Below are positions 21,035-29,647 of a stretch of 52,555 nt of DNA, piece by piece (the stretch's first letter is position 1; each line of letters starts with the position of its first letter). The notes beneath the pieces are model-generated. The model saw nothing but the letters and a program-made list of their open reading frames with translations, was not told the origin of the DNA and did no database searches. The translations under genes were made by a program, and so were the position numbers. This DNA is from a virus: positions 1-52,555 of the IMG/VR virus record IMGVR_UViG_3300029998_000044; one strand, written 5' to 3'.

Positions 21035-22528
21035 ATGATTCTCAAAGGACGTAGAAAAATAACTAGTGAATTAACTCCAGAAGAACTTCACGATAAGTCT
21101 AAGTTGGCTAAATTACTTAATACTAGCCGAGTAATTCACTTACAGAATAAATCTGAGATAGATTATTTGGTTAATTATGGTAAAGGTGACCAGCCTGTTT
21201 TATTAAAAACTAAGGTAGTCAGAGATGAAATAAACCATAAGATAGTCATGAATCATGCTCAGATGATAACTAGAAGTGTTAATGGATACTTTCTTGGAAC
21301 ACCAATTCAGTTTATACAAAGTGGATATACGGATAAGAAAGAACAGATAGATATGCTCAATAGGTTTGTACAGTATGAGGACAAGTCCTCGTCTGATAGT
21401 GAACTTGGAGTATTTCAAAGTATGACTGGTACTGCATATAGGATAATCTATACCGATGGATTATTTGCAGATGAAGTTCCATTTGAGGAAAGAACTCTTG
21501 ACCCATCAACTACTTATGTGGTATATCAGAATAATATTGCAGAGAAACCATTATTGGGGGTAACTTATTATACCATAGTTAATGAGGATAATGCAATAGT
21601 TGGAATGAAAATATATGCATATACTGATAAGGGTAGATATGAAATAGTAACTGACGATTTAAGTGGACTTGTAAATGAAGATTCAATGATTGACTTTCTT
21701 CCATACTCAGTTGGTGGTATTCCAATAATAGAATATCCTAACAATATGTGGAGAATAGGTGACTGGGAATTATGTATTGGACTCATGGATGCCATAAATG
21801 ATTTACAGTCTGGCAGACTTGATGATATAGACCAAGTTATACAGTCATTGTTAGTATTTATAAATGCTGATGTAGACCAAAATGGATATGACCAGATGCG
21901 TGAGAGAGGTATCGTTCTACTGAAGAATACTACTGGAAATCCAAGTTCCGTTCAGACTATGAGTAATGAACTTGACCATACTGGTATGAATTTGTTTTCA
22001 CAGGAATTAGAATCTATGTTGTATGCCTTGATTGGTATACCAGATAGGAATAACCGTTCTGGTGGAGGTGGAGATACTGGACAGGCAGTTGAACTTAGAG
22101 ATGGCTGGGCAGATTTGGAAACACTTGCTAGGAATAAGGAACTTGCATTTAAGAAGTCAGAGAAACAGGCTTTGAGAATCATTCTCAATATAGTGAATGG
22201 TAAGTTAGGTTTTGACCTTTCTTTATTGGATATTGATATTAAATTCTCAAGAAATAAGAGCAATAACCTTTTGGTTAAAACACAGGGATATACAACTCTG
22301 TTGGCTACAAAAACTCTTAGTCCAGAAGATTGCTTGACAATCGTTGATATTGTTTCAGATGTAAATGAGTATATATCAAGAGGTAAAGCTTTTTGGGGAA
22401 CTGCATTTGCTGGATTAGAACAAGCTACTGTTGCTGTTGATTCTAGTAAAGTAGCATTGGAAACTGCAAAAAATCCTCCAGAACCAGTTGTACAGAAGGA
22501 AGTAGTTAAAAAGGAGGTTAGTAAATAA
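21035..22528 (+). CDS. Portal protein (SPP1 gp6-like)
   Basis: 497 aa with AGGAGG upstream, 11 nt after terL. Family features include an N-terminal helical part (INHKIVMNHAQMITRSVNGYFLGTP), the central YTDKGRYEI beta region and a crown-type C-terminal helical region (VEL..DGWADLETLARNKELAFKKSEKQALRIIL). Forms the dodecameric DNA channel at one capsid vertex. Overlaps the next ATG by 1 nt. Confidence 0.93.
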   Translation: MILKGRRKITSELTPEELHDKSKLAKLLNTSRVIHLQNKSEIDYLVNYGKGDQPVLLKTKVVRDEINHKIVMNHAQMITRSVNGYFLGTPIQFIQSGYTDKKEQIDMLNRFVQYEDKSSSDSELGVFQSMTGTAYRIIYTDGLFADEVPFEERTLDPSTTYVVYQNNIAEKPLLGVTYYTIVNEDNAIVGMKIYAYTDKGRYEIVTDDLSGLVNEDSMIDFLPYSVGGIPIIEYPNNMWRIGDWELCIGLMDAINDLQSGRLDDIDQVIQSLLVFINADVDQNGYDQMRERGIVLLKNTTGNPSSVQTMSNELDHTGMNLFSQELESMLYALIGIPDRNNRSGGGGDTGQAVELRDGWADLETLARNKELAFKKSEKQALRIILNIVNGKLGFDLSLLDIDIKFSRNKSNNLLVKTQGYTTLLATKTLSPEDCLTIVDIVSDVNEYISRGKAFWGTAFAGLEQATVAVDSSKVALETAKNPPEPVVQKEVVKKEVSK

Positions 22529-23712
22529 TGGCAGAACAGAGAGTAATAGCAATTGATTTAGATAATATATCCACTACACTGACCTCCGATACCCTTATTA
22601 GACAGGGTGAGAGTAAAGCTTCAAGGCTTGAAATCACTCTCAATGAGGAATTTACTGGATTTGATTATGTGCTTGTATTCCAAATTAATGATAACATACC
22701 TTATTCGGCATCTGTAACACCAAGTGAAGGTATCTTATCATTTGAATTAAGTAATACAGTAACTTTTGATTCTGGATATTTAAAAGTTGAACTTCAAGCA
22801 TTTAATGTTGATGATGAGATATTAATAAAAACTTGTGTGTTCACATTCAAAATTAAAATGTCGGTAGAAGGAACACCTATTGATATACCTATATCTGATT
22901 ACACAGCTTATATTCAATTGGTCGAGTATTATATGAATAAAGATATATATGACCCACAGGGTATAGTATCTGACGCATTTGATATGGATAATATGACCGA
23001 TGGTGTGGATAAAGTGGCAATGTTAGTTAGTGAACGAATAAAATTAAATGAACTATCTACTGGTGGTAATTCGGCATATGCTAATCAAATTGATGCCCCA
23101 CCTATTGACCCTAATATTATAGATGATGAGTTTGATGGTGATTCTCTTGATGATAAATGGATATGGGTAAACCAAGGACTATCAAGTGTTTTAGTTGATA
23201 ATAGTATTATTGAATTAACTGCTGAAAATCAAGATAATGGAGTTGATTGTAGGGGTATAATTCAACCAGCACCTGATAGTATAGATTTCACTATTGTGAC
23301 TAAATTTTTAGGTACTAATCTTTGGAAAGATTATTCCAAAACTGGAATATTAATATCTGAATCTCCAACTGGTAAACAACTTGGTATTTGGCACGCATAT
23401 GATGGTAGTTGGAAAGGCTTGATGGGTGAATTTTTCGCAACTCCAGCTACAAGAGGTGCTTATACTTATTATGGTACACCAGTTCAAGCACAAGGTGGAT
23501 ATATTAAGACTAGGATATATAAAGTTGGTGAAATATGGTATGTTGATTTCTATTATAGTTTAAATGGATATGTTTGGATAACTTCCAAAATAGGATTGGA
23601 AATTGGGTTTACTCCAAATTATGTTGGTTTAGGATGGGACTTTGAAACAGCAGAAGTAGGAAAATCTTACTTTGATTGGTTTAGGGTTACAATTTATAAT
23701 ATTGGGTTATAG
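22528..23712 (+). CDS. BppU-like N-terminal domain fused to a laminin-G-like domain
   Basis: 394 aa. Residues about 1-150 resemble BppU/DUF2479 baseplate upper proteins (DTLIRQGESKASRLEITLNE, then FSGYLKVELQAF-like strands). Residues about 195-394 look like a concanavalin/LamG carbohydrate-binding fold (DEFDGDSLDDKWIW to SYFDWFRVTIYNI). This is the domain order of a receptor-binding or decoration protein. It lies between portal and scaffold, an unusual place. Its end carries a GGTTATAGT sequence. Confidence 0.75.
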   Translation: MAEQRVIAIDLDNISTTLTSDTLIRQGESKASRLEITLNEEFTGFDYVLVFQINDNIPYSASVTPSEGILSFELSNTVTFDSGYLKVELQAFNVDDEILIKTCVFTFKIKMSVEGTPIDIPISDYTAYIQLVEYYMNKDIYDPQGIVSDAFDMDNMTDGVDKVAMLVSERIKLNELSTGGNSAYANQIDAPPIDPNIIDDEFDGDSLDDKWIWVNQGLSSVLVDNSIIELTAENQDNGVDCRGIIQPAPDSIDFTIVTKFLGTNLWKDYSKTGILISESPTGKQLGIWHAYDGSWKGLMGEFFATPATRGAYTYYGTPVQAQGGYIKTRIYKVGEIWYVDFYYSLNGYVWITSKIGLEIGFTPNYVGLGWDFETAEVGKSYFDWFRVTIYNIGL

Positions 23713-23720
23713 TGTAAATG
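23703..23720 (+). promoter_or_regulatory. Candidate late promoter element (fibre genes)
   Basis: GGGTTATAGTGTAAATGA, overlapping the end of the BppU-like gene; resembles 26536 closely. Confidence 0.4.
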
Positions 23721-23744
23721 AATAATTAATAAAGGAGATTGATA

Positions 23745-24284
23745 AATATGGCAATAGTAAAAATATCAATAGATAATTTAGAAAGCAATGTAAAGCATTA
23801 TGTATGTCTTCCAACAGATGCAGTTTCTACCTTCGCAACGGATATAGGTGATGGGTCAACAATGTCGGTGAGAAATGCAGTATCACTTAAGCAAATTGCT
23901 AGACTTAGATTCGATGGAGTTGTTTGGCAGTATATTGAAGAACCAGAAGTTGAAGATTTATTCGATGTTAAAATAGTTGCTGGAAGTGGTACTGGTTTAG
24001 ACACTTATGCAATTGATTTGGAGAACAAGGCATTTAAGTATATCCAGATAGCAATAGCTGATACGGATTCCAAAACCTTGACAGTAGCTAATGTTCCTAC
24101 GGAAGCACAGTTTGAACTTAAAGTAGTAACAACTGCAACTGGTACAATGGGTGCATGGATGGCTGGAATAGTATGGGATGCTGGAACTGCTCCTACTCTT
24201 ACAACTGGTAAAACTATTAGATTGAAATTCTACACAGTAAACGGTGGAACTGCTTGGCATGGTAAAATACTCGGTACTTGGTAG
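23745..24284 (+). CDS. Virion-associated structural protein, fibre-like
   Basis: About 179 aa; the ATG at 23748 (MAIVKISIDNLESNVKHYVC) has AAGGAG at spacing 11. The first 65 residues are similar to the whole 64-aa product at 24349 (shared NxK.Y.CL.TD..ST..T.I), a common cap module. The rest is beta-rich. A weak hairpin, AGGGA to TCCCT, lies just after the stop (24289-24308). Likely a minor virion protein. Confidence 0.55.
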   Translation, partial: NMAIVKISIDNLESNVKHYVCLPTDAVSTFATDIGDGSTMSVRNAVSLKQIARLRFDGVVWQYIEEPEVEDLFDVKIVAGSGTGLDTYAIDLENKAFKYIQIAIADTDSKTLTVANVPTEAQFELKVVTTATGTMGAWMAGIVWDAGTAPTLTTGKTIRLKFYTVNGGTAWHGKILGTW

Positions 24285-24348
24285 TGAATAGGGAGATTAA
24301 ATTATCCCTTTCCATTGTAATAAATAATTGTAAATTTAGGAGGTTAAT

Positions 24349-24543
24349 ATGAGTGTAAAAGAAGTATTTAGAAATGAAGGAAGTAATATAAAAACATATA
24401 TGTGTTTGACAACTGATTTATCATCTACTTATCCAACTAATATAGCGTGTGACCCATTAAGTAAAATGATAGTGGTCAATGTTAGTACACATATAACAGA
24501 TAAGTATTTATTCTTTGATGGTACTAATTGGAATGAAGCATAA
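24349..24543 (+). CDS. Small virion-associated module, paralogue of the 23745 N-terminus
   Basis: 64 aa with TAGGAGG upstream. Similar to the N-terminal part of the preceding protein, and may be a stand-alone adaptor domain. The next gene starts 12 nt after its stop. Confidence 0.55.
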   Translation: MSVKEVFRNEGSNIKTYMCLTTDLSSTYPTNIACDPLSKMIVVNVSTHITDKYLFFDGTNWNEA

Positions 24544-24555
24544 AGGAGGTAAATT

Positions 24556-25965
24556 ATGGAAAGACAAGATGATTTTAAAACAATATTAGAGATGCACAAT
24601 GCTAATATTGGAAGATTAAATAGCAAACAATTGGAAAATATTGTTCGTGAACAGTACAAAGTTTACGGTTGTTTTTGGAACAAAGGCTCAAGCCCAACAT
24701 TGACAAGAATGCAGGACGCAAGGGGAGCAGTGGCAAACGCAGGAGTTGATGCAGTAAAAGCCTACAACGAATTTGATTTAACGCCGTTGTTTAAAGACTT
24801 TACGGAGGTTACTGACAGCTACGGCAATGTGTTTGTAAGAATCCCTAAGATGTATATTAAAAAGGTTGATGCAAGTGGCTACAAATCAAGACAGATAAGC
24901 AGAACGCCATTTACAGGAGCATATCTGCCAGAATGCTTTAAAAACCAAGCAACAGGCTTAGAACTTGATTATATTGATGTGGGTAAATATGTAGCCACTA
25001 CCACGGACGGTACAAAGCTTGAATCAAAAGCTGGCGCATATCCCCTGATAAACAAAAATATAGTACAGTTCAGGGATATGGCAAAAGCTAATAATATTGG
25101 CGCGATAAAAGGTTATCAGATAATGGACATCCATGTTATGGATTTATTGCAGACATTGTTTTTGATAGAGTTTGCAACGATAAACAGCCAGAGTATAGTT
25201 GCGGGATATACAAATGGCCAATATACGGATACGCACCTGATAACATTAGTTACGACAAACACGAACACAGCCATAGTGGCAAATGCAACAGCCGCGTTAT
25301 ATGCAGTAGGACAAGTAATATCAGTTGGCTCAACGCAAGGCGGAAATCAGAGATTTTACGGACGAACAATAACGGCAATAGGAGCAAACGATTCAGGCGG
25401 CGCAGGAAATGCCGTAATAACTTTTGATGGTGTGGTGGCAAGTTTATCCGTAAATGACAGACTGTATAATACGGGCATGAAAACAGGGTTTAGTTCTGCC
25501 ATAACCACAAGCGTTGGCAGCCCTACATCAAACTCAGATGGTAAAAAATCATTCGTTTATCATGGCATAGAATCGCTATACGGTGATGTTTGGCAGTTTG
25601 TAGATGGTCTTAATATTAACGAGAAGCAAGCGTGGGTTTGCAAAAATGCAGATAACTACGCAAGTAATGTGTTCGCGGCACCTTACGAGCAGTTAGGATA
25701 TGTCAACGGAAATACTGATGGATATACAACGGCAATGGGTTATGATGCAAATTTACCGTTTTGTGAACTACCAGTGGCAGTCGGCGGCGCATCAACAACT
25801 TATTACTCGGATTATTATTATCAGACCACCGGTCAGAAGGTGGCTCGTGTTGGCGGCAGCTGGAGCAATGGCGGTAATGCCGGTTTGTTCTTCTGGAGTC
25901 TGTACTACACGTCCTCCTATGCCGGCGTCGACATCTCCTCCCGCCTTCTTAGAAAAGCCCTGTGA
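24556..25965 (+). CDS. C-type-lectin-fold receptor-binding protein, DGR-target-like
   Basis: 469 aa. The C-terminal about 130 residues have the formylglycine-generating-enzyme/C-type lectin fold typical of diversity-generating-retroelement targets: YHGIESLYGDVWQFVDGLNI, then GQKVARVGGSWSNGGNAGLF, FWSLYYTSSYAGVDISSR and LLRKAL at the end. Several positions that vary in this family are encoded by NNC/NNT codons here (TTC, AGT, TAC, TAC, TAT, GGC, GTC, GAC). From about codon 35 on, the DNA is richer in GC than its neighbours, so it is probably acquired. No reverse transcriptase or template repeat was found in the window. Confidence 0.8.
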   Translation: MERQDDFKTILEMHNANIGRLNSKQLENIVREQYKVYGCFWNKGSSPTLTRMQDARGAVANAGVDAVKAYNEFDLTPLFKDFTEVTDSYGNVFVRIPKMYIKKVDASGYKSRQISRTPFTGAYLPECFKNQATGLELDYIDVGKYVATTTDGTKLESKAGAYPLINKNIVQFRDMAKANNIGAIKGYQIMDIHVMDLLQTLFLIEFATINSQSIVAGYTNGQYTDTHLITLVTTNTNTAIVANATAALYAVGQVISVGSTQGGNQRFYGRTITAIGANDSGGAGNAVITFDGVVASLSVNDRLYNTGMKTGFSSAITTSVGSPTSNSDGKKSFVYHGIESLYGDVWQFVDGLNINEKQAWVCKNADNYASNVFAAPYEQLGYVNGNTDGYTTAMGYDANLPFCELPVAVGGASTTYYSDYYYQTTGQKVARVGGSWSNGGNAGLFFWSLYYTSSYAGVDISSRLLRKAL

Positions 25966-25985
25966 GGGGGATAGGGGGTAAAGCC
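25830..25985 (+). other. Candidate variable region of a diversity-generating retroelement
   Basis: The GC-rich 3' end of the lectin gene, from the GGSW codons to the stop, followed by a G-rich tract (TGAGGGGGATAGGGGG). The layout matches a variable repeat followed by an initiation-of-mutagenic-homing-like sequence. The call rests on protein pattern, codon form and base composition. Confidence 0.5.
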
Positions 25986-26026
25986 TGTAGTCAAAATACA
26001 CAAAGCAAGGAAGGTGGTTAGTAACC

Positions 26027-26299
26027 ATGACAAAAGAAATAAGATATGCAACAATACCTGAAACATTTGACGAAACAAAGCACTATATTGAGCAGTTGCC
26101 AGCAGTAGATATGGGTGAGTATCTGTGGGTTGATGTTATAGTCAAGAATTTAGATTTAACATCAACACCAGAGTCGGCACCCGTGACAAGCGAGCCATAT
26201 GTCCCAGAGCCTACAACGGAAGAAAATATAACATTAATGGCTGAACAATTAACTTTAGCACAAACTGCACTTGACTTTATATTGATGGGGGTTGTGTAA
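26027..26299 (+). CDS. Hypothetical protein downstream of the lectin-fold fibre
   Basis: 90 aa with AAGGTGG upstream. An N-terminal beta part, a Pro/Glu-rich middle (SAPVTSEPYVPEPTTEE) and a C-terminal helix (LMAEQLTLAQTALDFILMG) often seen in small proteins next to phage fibre genes. Probably moved with the lectin-fold gene. Confidence 0.6.
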   Translation: MTKEIRYATIPETFDETKHYIEQLPAVDMGEYLWVDVIVKNLDLTSTPESAPVTSEPYVPEPTTEENITLMAEQLTLAQTALDFILMGVV

Positions 26300-26434
26300 A
26301 TGAGCGGATATTTAGCAATGAGAATAGAATTAGGTAGATTGGATTATGCAGCAGTTGTGGCAAAATACACACAGTTTAAGGCTGAAATAGACGGAATACT
26401 TATCAATGACGGATTTCAAAGTTTAATAGTTTAA
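26300..26434 (+). CDS. Small hypothetical protein, XkdX-like position
   Basis: 44 aa (MSGYLAMRIELGRLDYAAVV to FQSLIV), starting directly after the preceding TAA. Such short proteins commonly sit between fibre and lysis genes in clostridial phages. Hairpin copy 12 and a terminator follow. Confidence 0.6.
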   Translation: MSGYLAMRIELGRLDYAAVVAKYTQFKAEIDGILINDGFQSLIV

Positions 26435-26436
26435 CT

Positions 26437-26456
26437 CGCAATTGATTAATATTGTT
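26437..26456 (+). repeat. Intergenic 10-nt-loop hairpin, copy 12
   Basis: CGCAA pairs with TTGTT at 4 of 5 positions (one G-U) around TTGATTAATA; followed by CGTAAC as in copies 2 and 11. Confidence 0.5.
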
Positions 26457-26470
26457 CGTAACATTATTAT

Positions 26471-26497
26471 GGGAGATTGGATTCTCCCTAATTTTTT
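26471..26497 (+). terminator. Rho-independent terminator
   Basis: GGGAGA pairs with TCTCCC around a 6-nt loop, followed by a T-run. It ends the fibre segment before the capsid operon. Confidence 0.9.
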
Positions 26498-26535
26498 AAT
26501 ATATTATATCACAATGGAATAATATTGTCAATAGT

Positions 26536-26553
26536 CGGTTATAGTGTTTATGA
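26536..26553 (+). promoter_or_regulatory. Candidate late promoter element (capsid operon)
   Basis: CGGTTATAGTGTTTATGA, the best match to the sites at 14691 and 18416; it lies directly after a terminator and 42 bp before the scaffold open frame. Confidence 0.55.
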
Positions 26554-26607
26554 AAATAATGTGATGGGGCGAGAGTCATGTCATGGGATTTAATAGGAGG
26601 AAGAAAG

Positions 26608-27210
26608 ATGGCAGATGTATTAACACAGGAACAGATTGACAAGTTGGTAGCAGATAAGATAGCAGAAGCAACTAAGGGATTACTTACTGAAGAAGAAGTA
26701 ACTCGCAGAGTAACTGCTGAAGCTGATAGACGAGTAGAGAGTGGTATCCAGAAAGGTCTGGAAACTAAAAAGCAAATATGGGAGAGAGAGTATGCAGAGA
26801 GATTACAACTTAGTGCAGAGGAACTTGCTCAAAAGGAATACTCAGAAAAACTTCAAAGTGTAACAGCAAAGGAGAAAGAGATTCAAAAGAAAGCAAATAA
26901 ACTCGAAGCAAAAGATATGTTATCCGAAGCATCTATTCCTAAAGCACAATATGAAAAACTACTAGGTATGCTTGTATCAGATGATGATGCTACTACAAAG
27001 GCAAATGTTCAAGGCTTTATTGATATGTATAATTCTACAAAAGTTGAATTAGAAACTTCAATAAAAAGCCAGTTCGCTAATATACCACCTCCACATACTG
27101 GTGGCAAAGATGATGTAGTAACTCAAGATTCTTTTAGGAAAATGGGATACGCAGACAAGTTAGCTTTTAAACAGGCTAATCCAGAACTTTACAAACAATA
27201 TATAAAATAA
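26608..27210 (+). CDS. Capsid scaffolding protein (GP20/DUF4355-like)
   Basis: 200 aa from the ATG at 26608 with TAGGAGG upstream; the frame is open to 26578. The central region is a long charged coiled coil (EEEVTRRVTAEADRRVESGI and on), rich in E, K, Q, A. A C-terminal VTQDSFRKMGYADKLAFKQ segment is typical of these proteins. It guides capsid assembly and is then removed. The major capsid gene follows. Confidence 0.85.
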   Translation: MADVLTQEQIDKLVADKIAEATKGLLTEEEVTRRVTAEADRRVESGIQKGLETKKQIWEREYAERLQLSAEELAQKEYSEKLQSVTAKEKEIQKKANKLEAKDMLSEASIPKAQYEKLLGMLVSDDDATTKANVQGFIDMYNSTKVELETSIKSQFANIPPPHTGGKDDVVTQDSFRKMGYADKLAFKQANPELYKQYIK

Positions 27211-27225
27211 AGGAGATAATACAAT

Positions 27226-28242
27226 ATGGGTACAAATTTAAGTTTTCCTTATGATTCAGAGATATTCAACTATGATTGGAAAAATACACCAGATGTAATT
27301 CTTACGAGCCTTTTAGATTCTGGTGCTATGGTTAATGATAGTGAAATAGCAAATATGATTTCCAATGGTTCGAATTTCTTCACAGTTCCTTTCTACAATA
27401 TACTTGGTGGAACAGAGGATGTATACAACGGAGTAAGTAACTTTACTGGTGCTTCACTTACTGGTGGTAGCTATAGTGGTTGCGTATTCGGTAGAATGTC
27501 AAAATGGACTGCTAAATCGTTCATCAAAGACTTCAATAGTGGTGCTGACCCAATGGCACAGATAGTATCTGGAGTTGCTGGTTTCTGGCATAAAGCTAGA
27601 CAGACAAGAGTTATCGCAATTCTTGAAGCAGTATTCGGTATTACTGGAGATGCAGATTGGACTAAGCATAAGATTAATATAGCAACTACTGGTTCAACTA
27701 CTACTGATTCAAACAGAATGGGAGCAACAACTATCAATGATGCTTGTATATCAGCTTGTGGAGATATGGCTACAGACTTCACACTTGCCATCATGCATTC
27801 GAATGTTGCTAATAAACTGGCTAACCATCAGTTGCTTGAGTATAGCAAGTACACAGATGCAATGGGTATCACTAGAAATCTTCCAATAGGACAGATAAAT
27901 GGTAAGACTGTTGTAATCAATGATAATGTTCCTACTAAATCATCTTCAAGTGATACTGATGAATTTGAGTACACAACTTATGTCCTTGGACTTGGCTCAC
28001 TCAGATATGCACCAGCACCAGTTGATGTACCTTCCGAAATGGATAGAAACCCAGATACAAATGGTGGACTTGATATGATATACACTAGACTCAGAGAATG
28101 TATCCATCCTTATGGCTTCTCATTCAAGGGTGATGTTACAACTGATGTAGGTGTTCCAGATGCCGTTCTTACTGCTAGTGCTTCATACGAAAGAAAACTG
28201 CCAGCAAAGGCAATCAAAATGGTTAGAATTGTAACTAACTAG
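27226..28242 (+). CDS. Major capsid protein
   Basis: 338 aa with AAGGAG upstream, directly after the scaffold gene. The sequence fits HK97-fold capsid proteins found with SPP1-type portals: a P-domain region TRVIAILEAVFGITG, then LAIMHSNVANKLANHQLLEY and the ending DAVLTASASYERKLPAKAIK with VRIVTN. It forms the icosahedral shell. Confidence 0.9.
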   Translation: MGTNLSFPYDSEIFNYDWKNTPDVILTSLLDSGAMVNDSEIANMISNGSNFFTVPFYNILGGTEDVYNGVSNFTGASLTGGSYSGCVFGRMSKWTAKSFIKDFNSGADPMAQIVSGVAGFWHKARQTRVIAILEAVFGITGDADWTKHKINIATTGSTTTDSNRMGATTINDACISACGDMATDFTLAIMHSNVANKLANHQLLEYSKYTDAMGITRNLPIGQINGKTVVINDNVPTKSSSSDTDEFEYTTYVLGLGSLRYAPAPVDVPSEMDRNPDTNGGLDMIYTRLRECIHPYGFSFKGDVTTDVGVPDAVLTASASYERKLPAKAIKMVRIVTN

Positions 28243-28253
28243 TAGAGGAGATA

Positions 28254-28535
28254 ATGAGTATGTATATTTATCAGAACGGTAAGTTATATGCTCGTAAAGA
28301 TGATAAGCTAGTCGGAGTGGATTTCTGCTCCGACCAAGCTATTCCTGTTGAGGGAACTGAATGTGAACTTGCAGAAATATATCAAGACTTATCTCTTTAT
28401 GAGGTATTACGAAAGTTTCAGATTATAAATGGTAAGGATTATAAATTCCCTAGAGAGGTTGAGGTGAAAGCTGATGTCACAATCGAGCCAGTTGTCAAGC
28501 CTAAAAGAACTCCTAGGAAATCCATCAGTAAGTGA
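28254..28535 (+). CDS. Small head protein
   Basis: 93 aa, GAGGAG upstream. Short beta-rich sequence (YQNGKLYARKDDKLVGVDFC) with a Lys/Arg-rich C-terminus. Located between capsid and connector genes; overlaps the next gene by 62 nt in another frame. Probably a head-associated protein. Confidence 0.6.
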   Translation: MSMYIYQNGKLYARKDDKLVGVDFCSDQAIPVEGTECELAEIYQDLSLYEVLRKFQIINGKDYKFPREVEVKADVTIEPVVKPKRTPRKSISK

Positions 28536-28803
28536 TAGTATACTCCAGTTTTATCTGGATTGTGCTAGAGATATTATATGTGAGTTGAGAAACACAGATA
28601 TGATTGAACTTAAATATTTAACAATCCAAATTAGAATGGCAGTTGAAATGTACAATAAAAGTGGTGCAGAAGGTCAAACTGCTCATAGTGAAAATGGAAT
28701 TGCCAGAACCTATGAGAAAGGTGATATATCAGATTCACTTTTATCTAAGATTACTCCAGCAGTTAAAACCCCATTCTCAGAAGTTAGGATTGTTACAGTA
28801 TGA
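28474..28803 (+). CDS. Head-tail connector protein (gp6-like)
   Basis: 109 aa helical protein, ATG with GAGGTGAAAG upstream. The pattern SLKELLGNPSVSDSILQFYL, then MRMAVEMYNKSGAEGQ-like fits phage gp6/gp15-type connectors that dock under the portal. The overlap with the preceding gene suggests coupling. Confidence 0.75.
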   Translation: MSQSSQLSSLKELLGNPSVSDSILQFYLDCARDIICELRNTDMIELKYLTIQIRMAVEMYNKSGAEGQTAHSENGIARTYEKGDISDSLLSKITPAVKTPFSEVRIVTV

Positions 28804-29153
28804 GAACTTTAGGAATCAATAAAACAAAGTTATGGCTTGTTAGACAATCTGGTGTTACAGATAATTTTGATTCTGATGGATTTAAAACTGGAGAAAAGAT
28901 AAAAGTTTATAGCACACCGACAATTGTTTATATAAATATTTACCCTTCAAACGGTAAGATTGTAGAACAGATATTTGGTAAAGATTATTCATGTGATATG
29001 ATGGCAGTAAGCAACGAAGTACACTTGCTAAAAGATGATTTGTTATTCTTGTCATTACCAGTAAGTAATTATGATGAAACTTATGATTATAGATTGGACA
29101 AAATAAACAAGAGTATTAATACCACAAATTATGGATTAAGGATGCGAACTTAA
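28800..29153 (+). CDS. Head closure / head-tail joining protein
   Basis: 117 aa, ATGA overlap with the connector gene. Position and beta-rich sequence (GEKIKVYSTPTIVYINIYPS, then YDYRLDKINKSINT) fit the stopper protein family. Function by synteny. Confidence 0.65.
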   Translation: MRTLGINKTKLWLVRQSGVTDNFDSDGFKTGEKIKVYSTPTIVYINIYPSNGKIVEQIFGKDYSCDMMAVSNEVHLLKDDLLFLSLPVSNYDETYDYRLDKINKSINTTNYGLRMRT

Positions 29154-29635
29154 TGTTTAAGGATATACAAGTAAACATAGATATTAATAATATTGATGTT
29201 GGCATTAGAGAATGGAAAGAAGTTCACGCAAAGTTTCAACGAGGTTATGAACTTGGAATAGAGGAATTAGCAATTAGAGTTGAAGGTAAGATTCAAGAGT
29301 ATTTAGATATGTATGGTCTTGGAGGTAGCGAATTATCAAGTACGGTTCACATATCAGAAGTTGAAGGTGGATTAAGAGTTGAAGTTGGCACAGACTATGC
29401 TATGTATGTTGAATATGGAACTGGTATCGTTGGTGAACAATCTCCACATCCCCATCCTTGGGCATATGATATAAACAATCATGGAGAACAAGGATGGCAG
29501 TATATTGGAAAAGATGGTAGACTTCATTGGACTATGGGTTCAGAAGCTAAACCTTTCATGTACAATTCATGGTTATGGGCAAAGCGAAGTGCATATAATA
29601 TCATAATGAAGAACATAAGAAAACAATTCAAGTAG
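29153..29635 (+). CDS. HK97 gp10-like head-tail joining protein
   Basis: 160 aa. The YAMYVEYGTGIVGEQSPHPH to GSEAKPFMYNSW pattern is characteristic of HK97-gp10/tail-completion proteins. Overlaps the previous stop by 1 nt. Confidence 0.85.
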   Translation: MFKDIQVNIDINNIDVGIREWKEVHAKFQRGYELGIEELAIRVEGKIQEYLDMYGLGGSELSSTVHISEVEGGLRVEVGTDYAMYVEYGTGIVGEQSPHPHPWAYDINNHGEQGWQYIGKDGRLHWTMGSEAKPFMYNSWLWAKRSAYNIIMKNIRKQFK

Positions 29636-29647
29636 GAGGATACGGTA

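Noticed and set aside
24556-25965. Reverse transcriptase for the retroelement-like target
   Set aside because: No frame in the window shows a YxDD-type reverse transcriptase motif in a protein of suitable size.
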